Shown: positions 36,213-44,952, counted from the stretch's first letter. The stretch: 64,000 nt of DNA from Capnocytophaga canimorsus (GCF_002302565.1 NZ_CP022382.1:124001-188000), one strand, 5' to 3'. Notes: a model not told the origin generated them from the letters alone. A program made the numbers and translations.

Positions 36213-36240
36213 ATCTCCCCAAGGAACAAGGAGATATTTT
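36213..36240 (+). terminator. Weak stem-loop before the methyltransferase gene
   Basis: ATCTCC (36213-36218) pairs with GGAGAT (36230-36235), followed by ATTTTATTT. It could end the RNA transcript or act as an attenuator ahead of the restriction-modification genes. Confidence 0.4.
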
Positions 36241-36261
36241 ATTTCTGTATCTAAAAATTAG

Positions 36262-36903
36262 ATGGAGGGAAGGCAAGTAAAATCTAAACAGCGAGTAGCC
36301 GACCACGGTGAGGTATTTACCAATGAACGAGAGGTAAAAGCAATGGTAGATTTGGTCTGGAAAAATCTGGAACAAGGCACCACAGATAAAGTATTGACCG
36401 CTACTTTTTTAGAACCTTCGTGTGGCTCGGGTAACTTCCTCATTGAGATTTTAAGACGAAAAATCAGCTTGCTAAAAGCCACCCAAAAAAACAAATTAGA
36501 CTACGATTTTAGCTTGGTGCTGGTGGCAGGTAGTCTATATGGTGTGGAGCTCCTTCCTGATAATACCCAAGAATGCCGAGAAAGGCTCTTTGCGGAATTC
36601 CAAAAATCGTATCCCAAAAAATTTATCGAACGAAACGAAGACCATCAAAAACTGATGAAGAGCGTACAGTTCATCATTTCCCAAAACATCATCTGTGGCG
36701 ATGCCCTAAGCTATACCACGCCCGAGGGCGAGCCTATCCTCTTCACCCATTGGTCAGGATTACTATCTACAAGGGAAATTATAGCCAACTACTTTGATTA
36801 CGGTGAAAAAGCCAATGTCAAAGGAGGGATGCTCTCACTTTTTGCCGAACAAACCGTAAAAGCACCTATCACAAAGCATTTTTTGGAACTGGGAACAGAA
36901 TAA
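36262..36903 (+). CDS. Short N6-adenine DNA methyltransferase-like protein lacking NPPY
   Basis: 213 residues. The start of a gamma-class adenine methyltransferase is clear: GEVFTNEREVKAMVDLV (motif X region), FLEPSCGSGNFLIEIL (motif I, AdoMet binding, about 50-65), YGVELLPDNTQECRERL (motif II) and NIICGDAL (motif III). The catalytic NPPY motif is missing; the protein ends after FAEQTVKAPITKHFLELG. Normal members are several hundred residues longer. It precedes a second methyltransferase with NPPY by 43 bases, so the pair may work as a split enzyme, or this one is a regulator or a remnant. Confidence 0.75.
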   Translation: MEGRQVKSKQRVADHGEVFTNEREVKAMVDLVWKNLEQGTTDKVLTATFLEPSCGSGNFLIEILRRKISLLKATQKNKLDYDFSLVLVAGSLYGVELLPDNTQECRERLFAEFQKSYPKKFIERNEDHQKLMKSVQFIISQNIICGDALSYTTPEGEPILFTHWSGLLSTREIIANYFDYGEKANVKGGMLSLFAEQTVKAPITKHFLELGTE

Positions 36904-36946
36904 AAAGCGATAGGCAATATGCCATACGCTAATCACCTAGTTAAAA

Positions 36947-38446
36947 ATGAATTACAACCCTGATGTACTCACTTGCCTTGCCAACCTGAGCAACGATGAG
37001 GTTTTTACCCCACCAGACATTGCCAACCAAATGCTGGACACCCTACCGCAGGAACTCTTTAGCAACCCCGACGCCAAATTTCTGGACCCTTTTTCTAAAA
37101 GTGGCGTTTTCTTACGCGAAATTGCTAAACGACTTTTAAAAGGACTGGAACCCCAAATCCCCGACCTGCAAGAGCGGATAGACCACATTATGCACCGCCA
37201 GCTCTATGGCATAGGTATTACCGAGCTTACCGTCTATCTCTCACGCCGAAGCCTGTACTGCTCTACCCGTGCCAATGGCAAACACTCTGTTACCCATTTT
37301 GAAAACGAAAACGGTAATATTTACTTTAAAGAACTGCCCCATAGCTGGGACAAAAACGGGAAATGCACCTACTGCGGAGCCACCCAAAAAGAATTTGGTG
37401 AAGACCAAAGAGAAGGACTCTCCCAGCACGCTTATAATTTTATCCATAACGATAACCCTTACCAAGATATGCAATTTGATGTCATTATAGGAAACCCTCC
37501 TTATCAAATGAGTGATGGAGGTGGAGGAATGGGTAGCTCAGCAAAGCCTATTTACCATTTATTTATCCAACAAGCTATAAAGCTTAATCCTCATTATCTT
37601 TGTATGATTGTGCCGAGCCGTTGGTTTGCTGGTGGGAAAGGCTTAGATGATTTTAGAGATGAAATGCTCAAAGACAAAAGAATAAAAGAAATCTACGATT
37701 ATCCAATGGCTTCCGAAGTATTCCCAGGGGTAGAAATTAAAGGGGGTATAAATTATTTCCTTTGGCAAAGTGATTATAATGGAGATTGTTTGATAAAAAC
37801 TTACGAAGAGGGTAAAGTGGTTTCTGAAATGCAAAGACCACTAAAAGAGGAAGGGAATGAAGTCTTTATCCGTTATAATGAAGCTATCCCTATTTTGAGA
37901 AAAGTACAAAGTTTTAAAGAAGAATCTTTTTCTACGGTGGTGAGTTCAAGAAGACCTTTTGGATTAGAATCCACGATAAAAGGTAATGTCAAGCCTTATA
38001 AAGATGAAGATAATGTTTTGTTATACCAAACCAAAGGAACGGCTTATTACAAAAGAAACGATATTCCACAAAACACTCAATGGATAGATGCTCATAAGGT
38101 ATATGTAGGTAAAGCCTATGGTGCGGGGGAAGGTTTTCCTCACCAGATTTTAAACACGCCTCTTTATGGAGAACCTAATTCGGCTTGTACAGAAACTTAT
38201 TTGGTCATCGGTCCTTTTAGAGATAAAAAACGATGCGAGAATGTAATGAGCTATATCAAGACTCAATTTTTTCGGTTTATGGTATTGTTGAAGAAACCTA
38301 CTCAAAACACATCAAAAGGCACTTACCAATTCGTGCCAATGCAGGATTTTTCCAAGCCTTGGACGGACGATGAGCTTTATGCTAAGTATGGTCTTACGGA
38401 GGAAGAAATCGCCTATATAGAAAAAATGGTAAGACCCATGGAGTAG
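36947..38446 (+). CDS. Eco57I-like restriction-modification DNA methyltransferase
   Basis: 499 residues. Motif X region DEVFTPPDIANQMLDTL, an altered motif I LDPFSKSGVFLREIAKR (about 45-61), a CTYCGA zinc-knuckle-like Cys pair near 140, then the catalytic NPPYQMSDGGGGMGSSA near 183. The rest (about 200-470) would be target recognition. The base composition drops sharply at about 37420-37500, just before NPPY, from above 50% GC to about 30%. It modifies adenine in the host target, as partner of the nuclease-helicase downstream. Confidence 0.88.
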   Translation: MNYNPDVLTCLANLSNDEVFTPPDIANQMLDTLPQELFSNPDAKFLDPFSKSGVFLREIAKRLLKGLEPQIPDLQERIDHIMHRQLYGIGITELTVYLSRRSLYCSTRANGKHSVTHFENENGNIYFKELPHSWDKNGKCTYCGATQKEFGEDQREGLSQHAYNFIHNDNPYQDMQFDVIIGNPPYQMSDGGGGMGSSAKPIYHLFIQQAIKLNPHYLCMIVPSRWFAGGKGLDDFRDEMLKDKRIKEIYDYPMASEVFPGVEIKGGINYFLWQSDYNGDCLIKTYEEGKVVSEMQRPLKEEGNEVFIRYNEAIPILRKVQSFKEESFSTVVSSRRPFGLESTIKGNVKPYKDEDNVLLYQTKGTAYYKRNDIPQNTQWIDAHKVYVGKAYGAGEGFPHQILNTPLYGEPNSACTETYLVIGPFRDKKRCENVMSYIKTQFFRFMVLLKKPTQNTSKGTYQFVPMQDFSKPWTDDELYAKYGLTEEEIAYIEKMVRPME

Positions 38447-38511
38447 AGAGAAGTGAGATTTTAGATGAGGTAAGCTCTTTGTTTTCACAACTTGATTATT
38501 GGCTCTTGTAA

Positions 38512-38543
38512 CTTGATTTTCTAAATAATAAATTCTAAATTTG
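38512..38543 (+). promoter_or_regulatory. Probable promoter of the Uma2 and helicase genes
   Basis: CTTG at 38512-38515, 20 bases, then TAAATTTG at 38536-38543. The Uma2 ATG is 16 bases further. It would let the nuclease part be expressed apart from the methyltransferases. Confidence 0.5.
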
Positions 38544-38559
38544 TGGAAAATATTAAGGT

Positions 38560-39144
38560 ATGGAAATCACAGATATTAACCAATTAGACTTAAATAAAAC
38601 CTATTCTTACGCTGATTATCTTCTTTGGAGATTTAAGGAGAGAGTGGAGCTATTCAAGGGTAAAATAATGGAAATGTCCCCAGCACCAAGCACTAAACAT
38701 CAAATCATTTCAGGGAATATACATTTTGAGCTGAAACTACATTTTAAAGAGCAAACCTGTAAATTATTTTCTGCTCCTTTTGATGTCAGAATACCCAAAC
38801 AGAGTCTTGAAGATAAAGATATTTTCAGCGTGGTTCAGCCAGACCTTTGTATCATTTGTGACCTTAGCAAGTTAGATGAAAGAGGCTGTATAGGAGCCCC
38901 TGATTTGGTGGTGGAGATTCTCTCACCCAGCAATTCAAAAAAAGAAATGAAAGAGAAGTTCCAGCTTTATGAAGAGTCTGGTGTTAAGGAATATTGGATC
39001 ATAGACCCCAACCAAGAGAGCGTACTGGTCAATGTATTAGAAAACGGAAAATATCATACACAAAACCCTATTGTAGATGATGATGTAAATTCTATAATAT
39101 TTCCAAACTTAAAGATACACACAGATGAAATCTTTAAGATGTAA
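38560..39144 (+). CDS. Uma2-family endonuclease-like protein (DUF820)
   Basis: 194 residues. The PD-(D/E)XK-like core is visible: ELFKGKIMEMSPAPSTKHQI near residue 28, VVQPDLCIICDLSKL near 90 and APDLVVEILSPSNSKKEM near 115, followed by KEYWIIDPNQESV. These are the Uma2/DUF820 signatures; activity is rarely tested. Uma2 genes are common in Cyanobacteria and scattered in Bacteroidota, often as mobile passengers. It sits between the methyltransferase and helicase genes, 15 bases before the latter, which could mean a functional link or simple insertion. Confidence 0.87.
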   Translation: MEITDINQLDLNKTYSYADYLLWRFKERVELFKGKIMEMSPAPSTKHQIISGNIHFELKLHFKEQTCKLFSAPFDVRIPKQSLEDKDIFSVVQPDLCIICDLSKLDERGCIGAPDLVVEILSPSNSKKEMKEKFQLYEESGVKEYWIIDPNQESVLVNVLENGKYHTQNPIVDDDVNSIIFPNLKIHTDEIFKM

Positions 39145-39159
39145 AAAAAAATTAAAATA

Positions 39160-41700
39160 ATGTTTCCAAACAACAATATCCCAAAAATCTACGCCTATCA
39201 AGACGAGCGTTTTGAGGGCTGCCTAAAAGTGGGCTATACCACGCAGAATGATGCTGCAGAGCGTGTGCGTCAGCAACAAGAAAACATCAATCTCCCTCGC
39301 CAAACTTGGGAAATCGTGTTGGAGGAAATCGCCACCCGAGAAGACGGCACTTACTTCAAAGACACCAATATTCATAAGAGATTAGAGCAAATGGGCTTTG
39401 CCAGAATTGTGGGAGATAAAGGCAAAAGAACAGAGTTTTTTCAGTGTTCGCTAAATGATGTAAAAGCCGCCATTCTCTCTGAGAAAAAAGGACTTAAAAC
39501 CATTACCGATAGGACGCAAAGTTTCGGTATGCGTCCCGAGCAAAAAGCTGCCGTAGAAAAAACCACCCAATATTTTAACAGCGTAAAAGACGAAGGCTTT
39601 ACCCCTCATTTCCTTTGGAATGCCAAAATGCGTTTCGGGAAAACTTTTACCGCCTATCAGTTGGCACTCAAAATGGGCTGGAAAAAGATATTGGTACTTA
39701 CCTTCAAACCCGCCGTACTCAGTGCTTGGCGTGAGGATTTACAAAATCATATTGACTTTAAAGACTGGCAATTTGTTTCCAACAAAGAAGAAGATTTATC
39801 TCCCAAAGACATTGATAACAGCAAGCCTTTTGTCTATTTTGGTTCGTTTCAAGATCATTTAGGTCTAGACAAAAAATCCGGAGGTATCAAGGCTAAAAAT
39901 GAATGGGTACATCAGGAGCGGTGGGACTGCGTAATTTTTGATGAATACCACTTCGGGGCGTGGCGAGACAAATCTAAAGACCTTTTCGGTAAAGAAGAGA
40001 AAAAGGAGCTAGAAAGCATAACACAGGAGCAACAAGAATTAGAGAAAGAGGATTTAGGTAAGGTGGAGGATTTCAGCTACTTTGATGAAGAGCTATTACC
40101 CATTACTACCAAGCATTATTTATACCTTTCGGGTACGCCCTTCCGTGCCATTGCCGATGGGGAGTTTATCGAAGAACAAATCTACAACTGGACTTATTCT
40201 GATGAGCAAAAAGCCAAAACCCAATGGCAAGGCGAAAATAACCCCTATGCCTCGCTCCCAAGAATGGTAATGATGACTTACCAACTTCCTCAACAAATAC
40301 AGCATATCGCAATGAAAGGCGAGTTTAACGAGTTTGACCTGAATGTATTTTTCTCCGCAGAGGTCAAAGGCAAAAATGCTACTTTTAAATACCGAGACGA
40401 AGTTCAAAAATGGCTAAATCTTATCCGTGGACAATTCATTGGAACGGTAGAGTCTGACCTAAAACAAGGAAAGAACAAACCTCCAATGCCTTTTTCCGAC
40501 AGCCGTTTATTAGGTATCTTACAACATACTTTTTGGTTTTTGCCCAATGTAGCTTCTTGCTACGCAATGGCAAACTTATTAGCAGAGCCACAAAACAAAT
40601 TCTTTGATGACTATAAAGTAATTGTATGTGCAGGAACAGAGGCAGGAATAGGGGTAGATGCCCTAAAACCAGTAAAAGAAGCAATGCAAGACCCACTAAA
40701 AACCAAGACCATTACCCTTTCTTGTGGGAAGCTCACTACAGGAGTTTCGGTACACCCTTGGTCAGGATTCTTTATGCTTCGTAACTCTTCCAGCCCCGAA
40801 ACTTATTTTCAATCGATTTTCCGTGTACAAACACCTTGGGTCATTAAAAACCCTAATGGCGATAGCCCCAACGAGGAGGAAATCATCAAGAACGAATGCT
40901 ATATATTTGATTTTGCTCCCAACCGAGCTTTGAAGCAAGTGGCCGCTTATTCGGAAAGGCTGAACATTGCCCCCAAAGTCTCCCCCGAAGAAAAAGTAGC
41001 CGAGCTGGTGAACTTCTTACCTATTTTAGCGTATGATGGCAGTAGTATGAAAGAAATCAGTCCTGCAGAAATATTAGACATCGCAAGTAGCGGAACATCC
41101 GCCACACTTTTAGCAAGGCGTTGGGAATCGGCACTCTTGGTGAATGTGGATAATGTAACCCTGCAAAAGCTTCTGAGCAATTCCGAAGCCTTAGCCGTAT
41201 TAGAAAAGATAGAAGGCTTCCGTAATCTGAGCCAAGAGATAGAAACCATCATCAATACATCAGAGAAGATAAAGAAAACCAAAAAAGAGATGGCAAACTC
41301 TAATGAAACCATTGATAGTAAAGCTAAAAAAGAACTCACAGAAGAGGAAAAAGAGTATAAAAATAGAAGAAAGCAAATTCAAGAAAAACTCATCAAATTT
41401 GCTACCAGAATCCCAATATTTATGTATCTCTCAGAGCATAGAGAACAAACTTTACACGATGTGATTACCCTATTAGAACCCGAGTTATTTAAAAAAGTAA
41501 CAGGCATCACGGTAAAAGACTTTGAGCTACTCAGCCGTTTAGGTTTATTCAATAATGCCTTGATGAACGATGCCGTGCTAAAATTCAAACATTACGAAGA
41601 CGCTTCACTCGCCTACACAGGAAAACCTACCTATGAAGGCTTGCGTTTTGTAGGGGCTTTTGATACCATAGTTCCAGTAAAAGAATATGTACAACAGTAG
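39160..41700 (+). CDS. GIY-YIG nuclease / DExH helicase restriction protein
   Basis: 846 residues. An N-terminal GIY-YIG-type domain (T5orf172-like: IYAYQDERFEGCLKVGYTT, then ERVRQQ, residues 5-45) is joined to an SF2 helicase: Walker A MRFGKTFTAYQLA near 163, DEYHFGAW near 265, SGTPFRAI near 326, and QSIFRVQ near 550. The C-terminal 200 residues are helical with a Lys/Glu-rich stretch. This fits the nuclease-translocase of an R-M system with the upstream methyltransferases. The exact type (I, III or another) is not settled by the sequence. Confidence 0.87.
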   Translation: MFPNNNIPKIYAYQDERFEGCLKVGYTTQNDAAERVRQQQENINLPRQTWEIVLEEIATREDGTYFKDTNIHKRLEQMGFARIVGDKGKRTEFFQCSLNDVKAAILSEKKGLKTITDRTQSFGMRPEQKAAVEKTTQYFNSVKDEGFTPHFLWNAKMRFGKTFTAYQLALKMGWKKILVLTFKPAVLSAWREDLQNHIDFKDWQFVSNKEEDLSPKDIDNSKPFVYFGSFQDHLGLDKKSGGIKAKNEWVHQERWDCVIFDEYHFGAWRDKSKDLFGKEEKKELESITQEQQELEKEDLGKVEDFSYFDEELLPITTKHYLYLSGTPFRAIADGEFIEEQIYNWTYSDEQKAKTQWQGENNPYASLPRMVMMTYQLPQQIQHIAMKGEFNEFDLNVFFSAEVKGKNATFKYRDEVQKWLNLIRGQFIGTVESDLKQGKNKPPMPFSDSRLLGILQHTFWFLPNVASCYAMANLLAEPQNKFFDDYKVIVCAGTEAGIGVDALKPVKEAMQDPLKTKTITLSCGKLTTGVSVHPWSGFFMLRNSSSPETYFQSIFRVQTPWVIKNPNGDSPNEEEIIKNECYIFDFAPNRALKQVAAYSERLNIAPKVSPEEKVAELVNFLPILAYDGSSMKEISPAEILDIASSGTSATLLARRWESALLVNVDNVTLQKLLSNSEALAVLEKIEGFRNLSQEIETIINTSEKIKKTKKEMANSNETIDSKAKKELTEEEKEYKNRRKQIQEKLIKFATRIPIFMYLSEHREQTLHDVITLLEPELFKKVTGITVKDFELLSRLGLFNNALMNDAVLKFKHYEDASLAYTGKPTYEGLRFVGAFDTIVPVKEYVQQ

Positions 41701-41735
41701 CCTTAATTTGAGAGAAATATACAATAACAGAAACT

Positions 41736-41766
41736 AAAAGACACAATATAATGTGTCTTTTTTTAT
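41736..41766 (+). terminator. Intrinsic terminator of the restriction cassette
   Basis: AAAGACACA pairs with TGTGTCTTT across ATATAA, followed by T's. Confidence 0.85.
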
Positions 41767-41887
41767 GATTAAAAGTTGAAAAAAAGCTTCGAATTTATTT
41801 CCTAAGTAGAAATAAAAAATCCAGATTTTGTGCGAAAATGGAATGCTTTTTGTAGTAATGCTTAGCAAATTTTTAAATTATTAAGAT

Positions 41888-42898
41888 ATGAAATTAAAAT
41901 ATATTCTTTTTTTGGCAATTGGGGGTGCCATTTCGGCGTGTTCTACTTCAAAAGAACAAATTTATTGGGTGAATTCCGTAAAAGTAGATTGTGATACAGG
42001 AGCAGGAAAAGCCGAATGTTTGCAAGTTTCTAAAAATGAAGACCTTGATAAAGCTCAATGGGAATATTTTTATGCTCCAATAGAAAATTTTGTTTTCGAG
42101 GAAGGATTTTTTAAGAAGATACAAGTCAAAGAAACCCAATTGGATAGCAAAAATGTCCCTGCCGATGCTTCTTCGGTAAAATACACGATGATAAAAGAAA
42201 TTGAAAAACAGAAAGATATGTCTTTTGAACTTAACGCAAATTGGACATTGGAAAAAATTAACGGAAACCAAGTTACACAATCATTAAAGCCCAATTTGGA
42301 ACTTCATTTACAAGAGAAAAAAATAAACGGAGTTGGCGGATGTAACAATTATTTCGGAACGATTACAGAACTTCATCAGAATAAAATTCAGTTTGGAAAA
42401 ATTGGTGCAACCAAAAAAATGTGTATGGATGATAACATCGAAATGGCATATTTCGATGCCTTGTCGCAGGTTCGTACCTTTAAAATAGACGAAGGAAAGT
42501 TGATTTTCTTGGATGCTTCAAATAAAGAGATACTGATTTTCAGTCCTAAAAAGAAGGTAAATGAGCGTTTGCACGATATTTGGGGAGCTGTTCGCATTGG
42601 AGGAAAGTCGATTGAGAAAAAAGAAGGCATTCCGATATTGGAAATCAATCTTACAGAAATGAGCATCAGTGGAAGCGATAGCTGTAATAATTATTTCGGT
42701 CAGATTGAGCAGCTTACTGATGAGAAAATTGTCTTCGCAGGAATAGGGGTAACCGCCAAATTATGTCCTGAAATGGAAATTGCCAATCAGTACAACCAAG
42801 CTATGGAAAAGGTAACTTCCTATAAGCTTGAGGAATTAAATCTGACGCTGTATGATGCTCAGGGAAATGAAGTACTTGCTTTTATAAAAGGGGATTAA
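41888..42898 (+). CDS. DUF4377 and double META-domain lipoprotein
   Basis: 336 residues. Lipobox ISACS with Cys near 18. A DUF4377-like segment (about 22-110, with CLQVSKNED and EYFYAPIENFVFEEG) is followed by two META (HslJ-like) domains. Each META domain has the marker loop: GVGGCNNYFG near 140 and SGSDSCNNYFGQ near 260, and each has a second Cys (KKMCMDD, KLCPEME), so a disulfide in each is likely. HslJ relatives are linked to envelope stress. Single-gene unit; its terminator overlaps the stop codon. Confidence 0.87.
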   Translation: MKLKYILFLAIGGAISACSTSKEQIYWVNSVKVDCDTGAGKAECLQVSKNEDLDKAQWEYFYAPIENFVFEEGFFKKIQVKETQLDSKNVPADASSVKYTMIKEIEKQKDMSFELNANWTLEKINGNQVTQSLKPNLELHLQEKKINGVGGCNNYFGTITELHQNKIQFGKIGATKKMCMDDNIEMAYFDALSQVRTFKIDEGKLIFLDASNKEILIFSPKKKVNERLHDIWGAVRIGGKSIEKKEGIPILEINLTEMSISGSDSCNNYFGQIEQLTDEKIVFAGIGVTAKLCPEMEIANQYNQAMEKVTSYKLEELNLTLYDAQGNEVLAFIKGD

Positions 42899-42912
42899 AA
42901 ATCCTCTTTTTT
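42885..42912 (+). terminator. Intrinsic terminator overlapping a stop codon
   Basis: AGGGGATT pairs with AATCCTCT across AAA, with T's after. The TAA stop of the META gene falls in its loop. Confidence 0.7.
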
Positions 42913-43278
42913 TGTGTCTATTCTTGTGAGAAATTTTGTAATACGAAATATCTTTCAAACTTTGTTTTTAAATTTTAATATCATATCAACCTAAAAATAA
43001 ACATCTTAAAACAGAATGTTTAAATAACGACCAAATGAAAAATAAGGAATCGTTAAAAATGTGGTATCTTTACCCCAAAATATAGTATAAGACATAGGAA
43101 TGATTAAAAAGGTATGATATCGGAGAAACAAAAAGGTGTCTTATTAAGCTGATCAAAGTTGCGAAATTGAGTATGTGAATAAGGCATCATATATTTAAGC
43201 TTCGACTTCGTTGAGCTTGACACTAAAAATTGTCATCCTCTTTTTTGTAATATAACCCAAAACATTTTATTGAAAAAT
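42913..43278. other. 366-base intergenic stretch before bioA
   Basis: No gene. TATCTTTA at about 43068-43075 is a near-match to a -7 element. A segment at 43200-43222 (GCTTCGACTTCGTTGAGCTT, then GACAC) looks like the short palindromic repeat fragments common between genes of Flavobacteriia. No riboswitch-like structure was recognised. Confidence 0.45.
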
Positions 43279-44562
43279 ATGCCTACTCTACAAGAACGCG
43301 ACCAAAATTGCCTTTGGCATCCTTACACGCAACACGCAACTGCCAATGCTCCAATAGGCATCGTCAAAGGAAAAGATGCTTTGCTTTGGGACGAAAACGG
43401 AAATGAATACATCGACGCCATTGCCAGTTGGTGGGTAAATCCGTTTGGACATTGTAACAATGCTTTGGCTCAAGCTGCATTCCAGCAACTTACTGAGCTT
43501 GAACACGTGCTCTTTGGCGGATTTACTCACGCCCCTGCGGTACAACTTGCCGAAAAATTACTTGCGTTATTGCCTAACAATCAACAAAGAATATTTTTTT
43601 CCGATAACGGTTCCACAGCTGTTGAAGTTGCTCTTAAAATGGCACTACAATTTTTCTTCAATCAAGGAAAAAAACGACACGTAGTGGTTGCTTTTGAAAA
43701 TGCTTTCCACGGAGATACCTTTGCGGCTATGGCTGCCTCGGGAATTTCTTTTTTTACAAAAGCTTTTGAAAAACAACTCATTGAAGTGGTTCGTATCCCG
43801 ATTCCAACAGAAAAAAATGAAAATCTTGTCGCCGAAAAACTAAAACAAATTATCACCGAAAAAGATGTAGCTGCTTTTATCTTTGAACCCTTAGTACAAG
43901 GGGCTGCAGGAATGCAAATGTATGCGCCAAAGGCATTGGACAAACTGCTACAAATCGCTCAAAAAAACGGAGTAATCACCATTGCTGATGAAGTAATGAC
44001 CGGATTTGGTAAAACGGGAAGAACTTTCGCTTGTGATTATTTGCAAGAAAAGCCCGACATTATTTGTCTGTCCAAAGCTTTAACAGGAGGAACCATTCCA
44101 CTTGCCGTTACCTCAGCTTCCGAACGTATTTTTGAGGCTTTTTACGACCAAGATGTAAATAAAGCCTTATTCCACGGGCATACCTTTATGGCAAACCCCA
44201 CAGGATGTGCCATTGCTTTGGAGGCATTACATTTGCTACTTTCCGAAGAGATGCAACAAAACATAAAACGTATTGAAAATCAACATCAGCGCTTTATCAA
44301 TAAACATAAAAATAATTTCAAAATCGAAAATTTACGGCAATTGGGGGTTATTTTAGCCTTTGAGTTGAAAACAAAACAACAAACCGATTATTACGGAGCA
44401 TTGCGCAACCAATTGTATAATTTTTTTATTTCACAAGGGGTGATTTTACGCCCAGTAGGAAATAGTATTTATCTGCTACCGCCCTATATCATTACTGACA
44501 AGCAATTAGATACAGTTTATCACGTGCTTGAAAAAGCCATTGAACGTTTCGGAATTGAGTAA
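43279..44562 (+). CDS. bioA: Adenosylmethionine-8-amino-7-oxononanoate aminotransferase
   Basis: 427 residues from the ATG at 43279 (an in-frame TTG lies 9 bases before). BioA makes 7,8-diaminopelargonate in biotin synthesis. The start RDQNCLWHPYTQHATANAP is typical. PLP-site features are ASWWVNPFGH, FFSDNGSTAVEVALKMA, ADEVMTGFGKTGRTFA and LSKALTGGTIPLA with the Schiff-base Lys. No other bio gene is adjacent; the aminotransferase-like gene at 59890 is not a BioF. The SUI1-like gene follows 23 bases on. Confidence 0.94.
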   Translation: MPTLQERDQNCLWHPYTQHATANAPIGIVKGKDALLWDENGNEYIDAIASWWVNPFGHCNNALAQAAFQQLTELEHVLFGGFTHAPAVQLAEKLLALLPNNQQRIFFSDNGSTAVEVALKMALQFFFNQGKKRHVVVAFENAFHGDTFAAMAASGISFFTKAFEKQLIEVVRIPIPTEKNENLVAEKLKQIITEKDVAAFIFEPLVQGAAGMQMYAPKALDKLLQIAQKNGVITIADEVMTGFGKTGRTFACDYLQEKPDIICLSKALTGGTIPLAVTSASERIFEAFYDQDVNKALFHGHTFMANPTGCAIALEALHLLLSEEMQQNIKRIENQHQRFINKHKNNFKIENLRQLGVILAFELKTKQQTDYYGALRNQLYNFFISQGVILRPVGNSIYLLPPYIITDKQLDTVYHVLEKAIERFGIE

Positions 44563-44585
44563 CCTTTATTTTAAATCAAAAAACG

Positions 44586-44912
44586 ATGAAAGACTTACGC
44601 GAACAATTGAAAAATTTATTTCCTGATCATATTGAACAAGAGGAAGTTACAATCGAACAACCCAATATTTGGATGCAAGACGAACCCTTACATTGCAAAT
44701 ACGAAAAACGAAAAGGCAAACCTGTAACTATTATTGAAGGATACCAAGGAGCTGATGCCGATTTTAAAATTCTTGCCCGAGAAATCAAAATCTTTTTGGG
44801 GGTAGGTGGTGCTTTCAAAGACGAAAGTATTATTATACAGGGCGATTATCGGGAGAAGATTATGCAATTTTTATGCAAAAAAGGCTTTAAAGTAAAACGA
44901 GTAGGTGGATAA
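44586..44912 (+). CDS. SUI1/YciH-family translation factor
   Basis: 108 residues. The C-terminal 80 residues are the SUI1 fold: CKYEKRKGKPVTIIEGYQGA, then IKIFLGVGGAFKDESIIIQG and LCKKGFKVKRVGG at the end, as in bacterial YciH and eukaryotic eIF1. The N-terminal 30 residues are acidic. YciH is thought to help initiation fidelity; its role in this phylum is untested. It lies 23 bases after bioA and is closed by a bidirectional terminator. Confidence 0.92.
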   Translation: MKDLREQLKNLFPDHIEQEEVTIEQPNIWMQDEPLHCKYEKRKGKPVTIIEGYQGADADFKILAREIKIFLGVGGAFKDESIIIQGDYREKIMQFLCKKGFKVKRVGG

Positions 44913-44942
44913 AAAAATGGTAGCGAAAGCTACCATTTTTCC
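44912..44942. terminator. Bidirectional terminator with GAAA loop
   Basis: AAAAATGGTAGC pairs perfectly with GCTACCATTTTT around the tetraloop GAAA. It serves the converging SUI1-like gene (plus) and LysM gene (minus). Confidence 0.92.
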
Positions 44943-44952
44943 TTTAAAATCA

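Noticed and set aside
35963..36229. 88-residue open frame on the minus strand in the RNA region
   Set aside because: It crosses both structured elements and shows no family signs; the paired helices explain the region better.
35871..36240. Retron or reverse-transcriptase-linked RNA
   Set aside because: No reverse transcriptase gene lies in the window, and no msr/msd-type arrangement was found.
42913..43278. Riboswitch before bioA
   Set aside because: No conserved riboswitch core was recognised; only a weak -7 element and a short repeat-like fragment are present.
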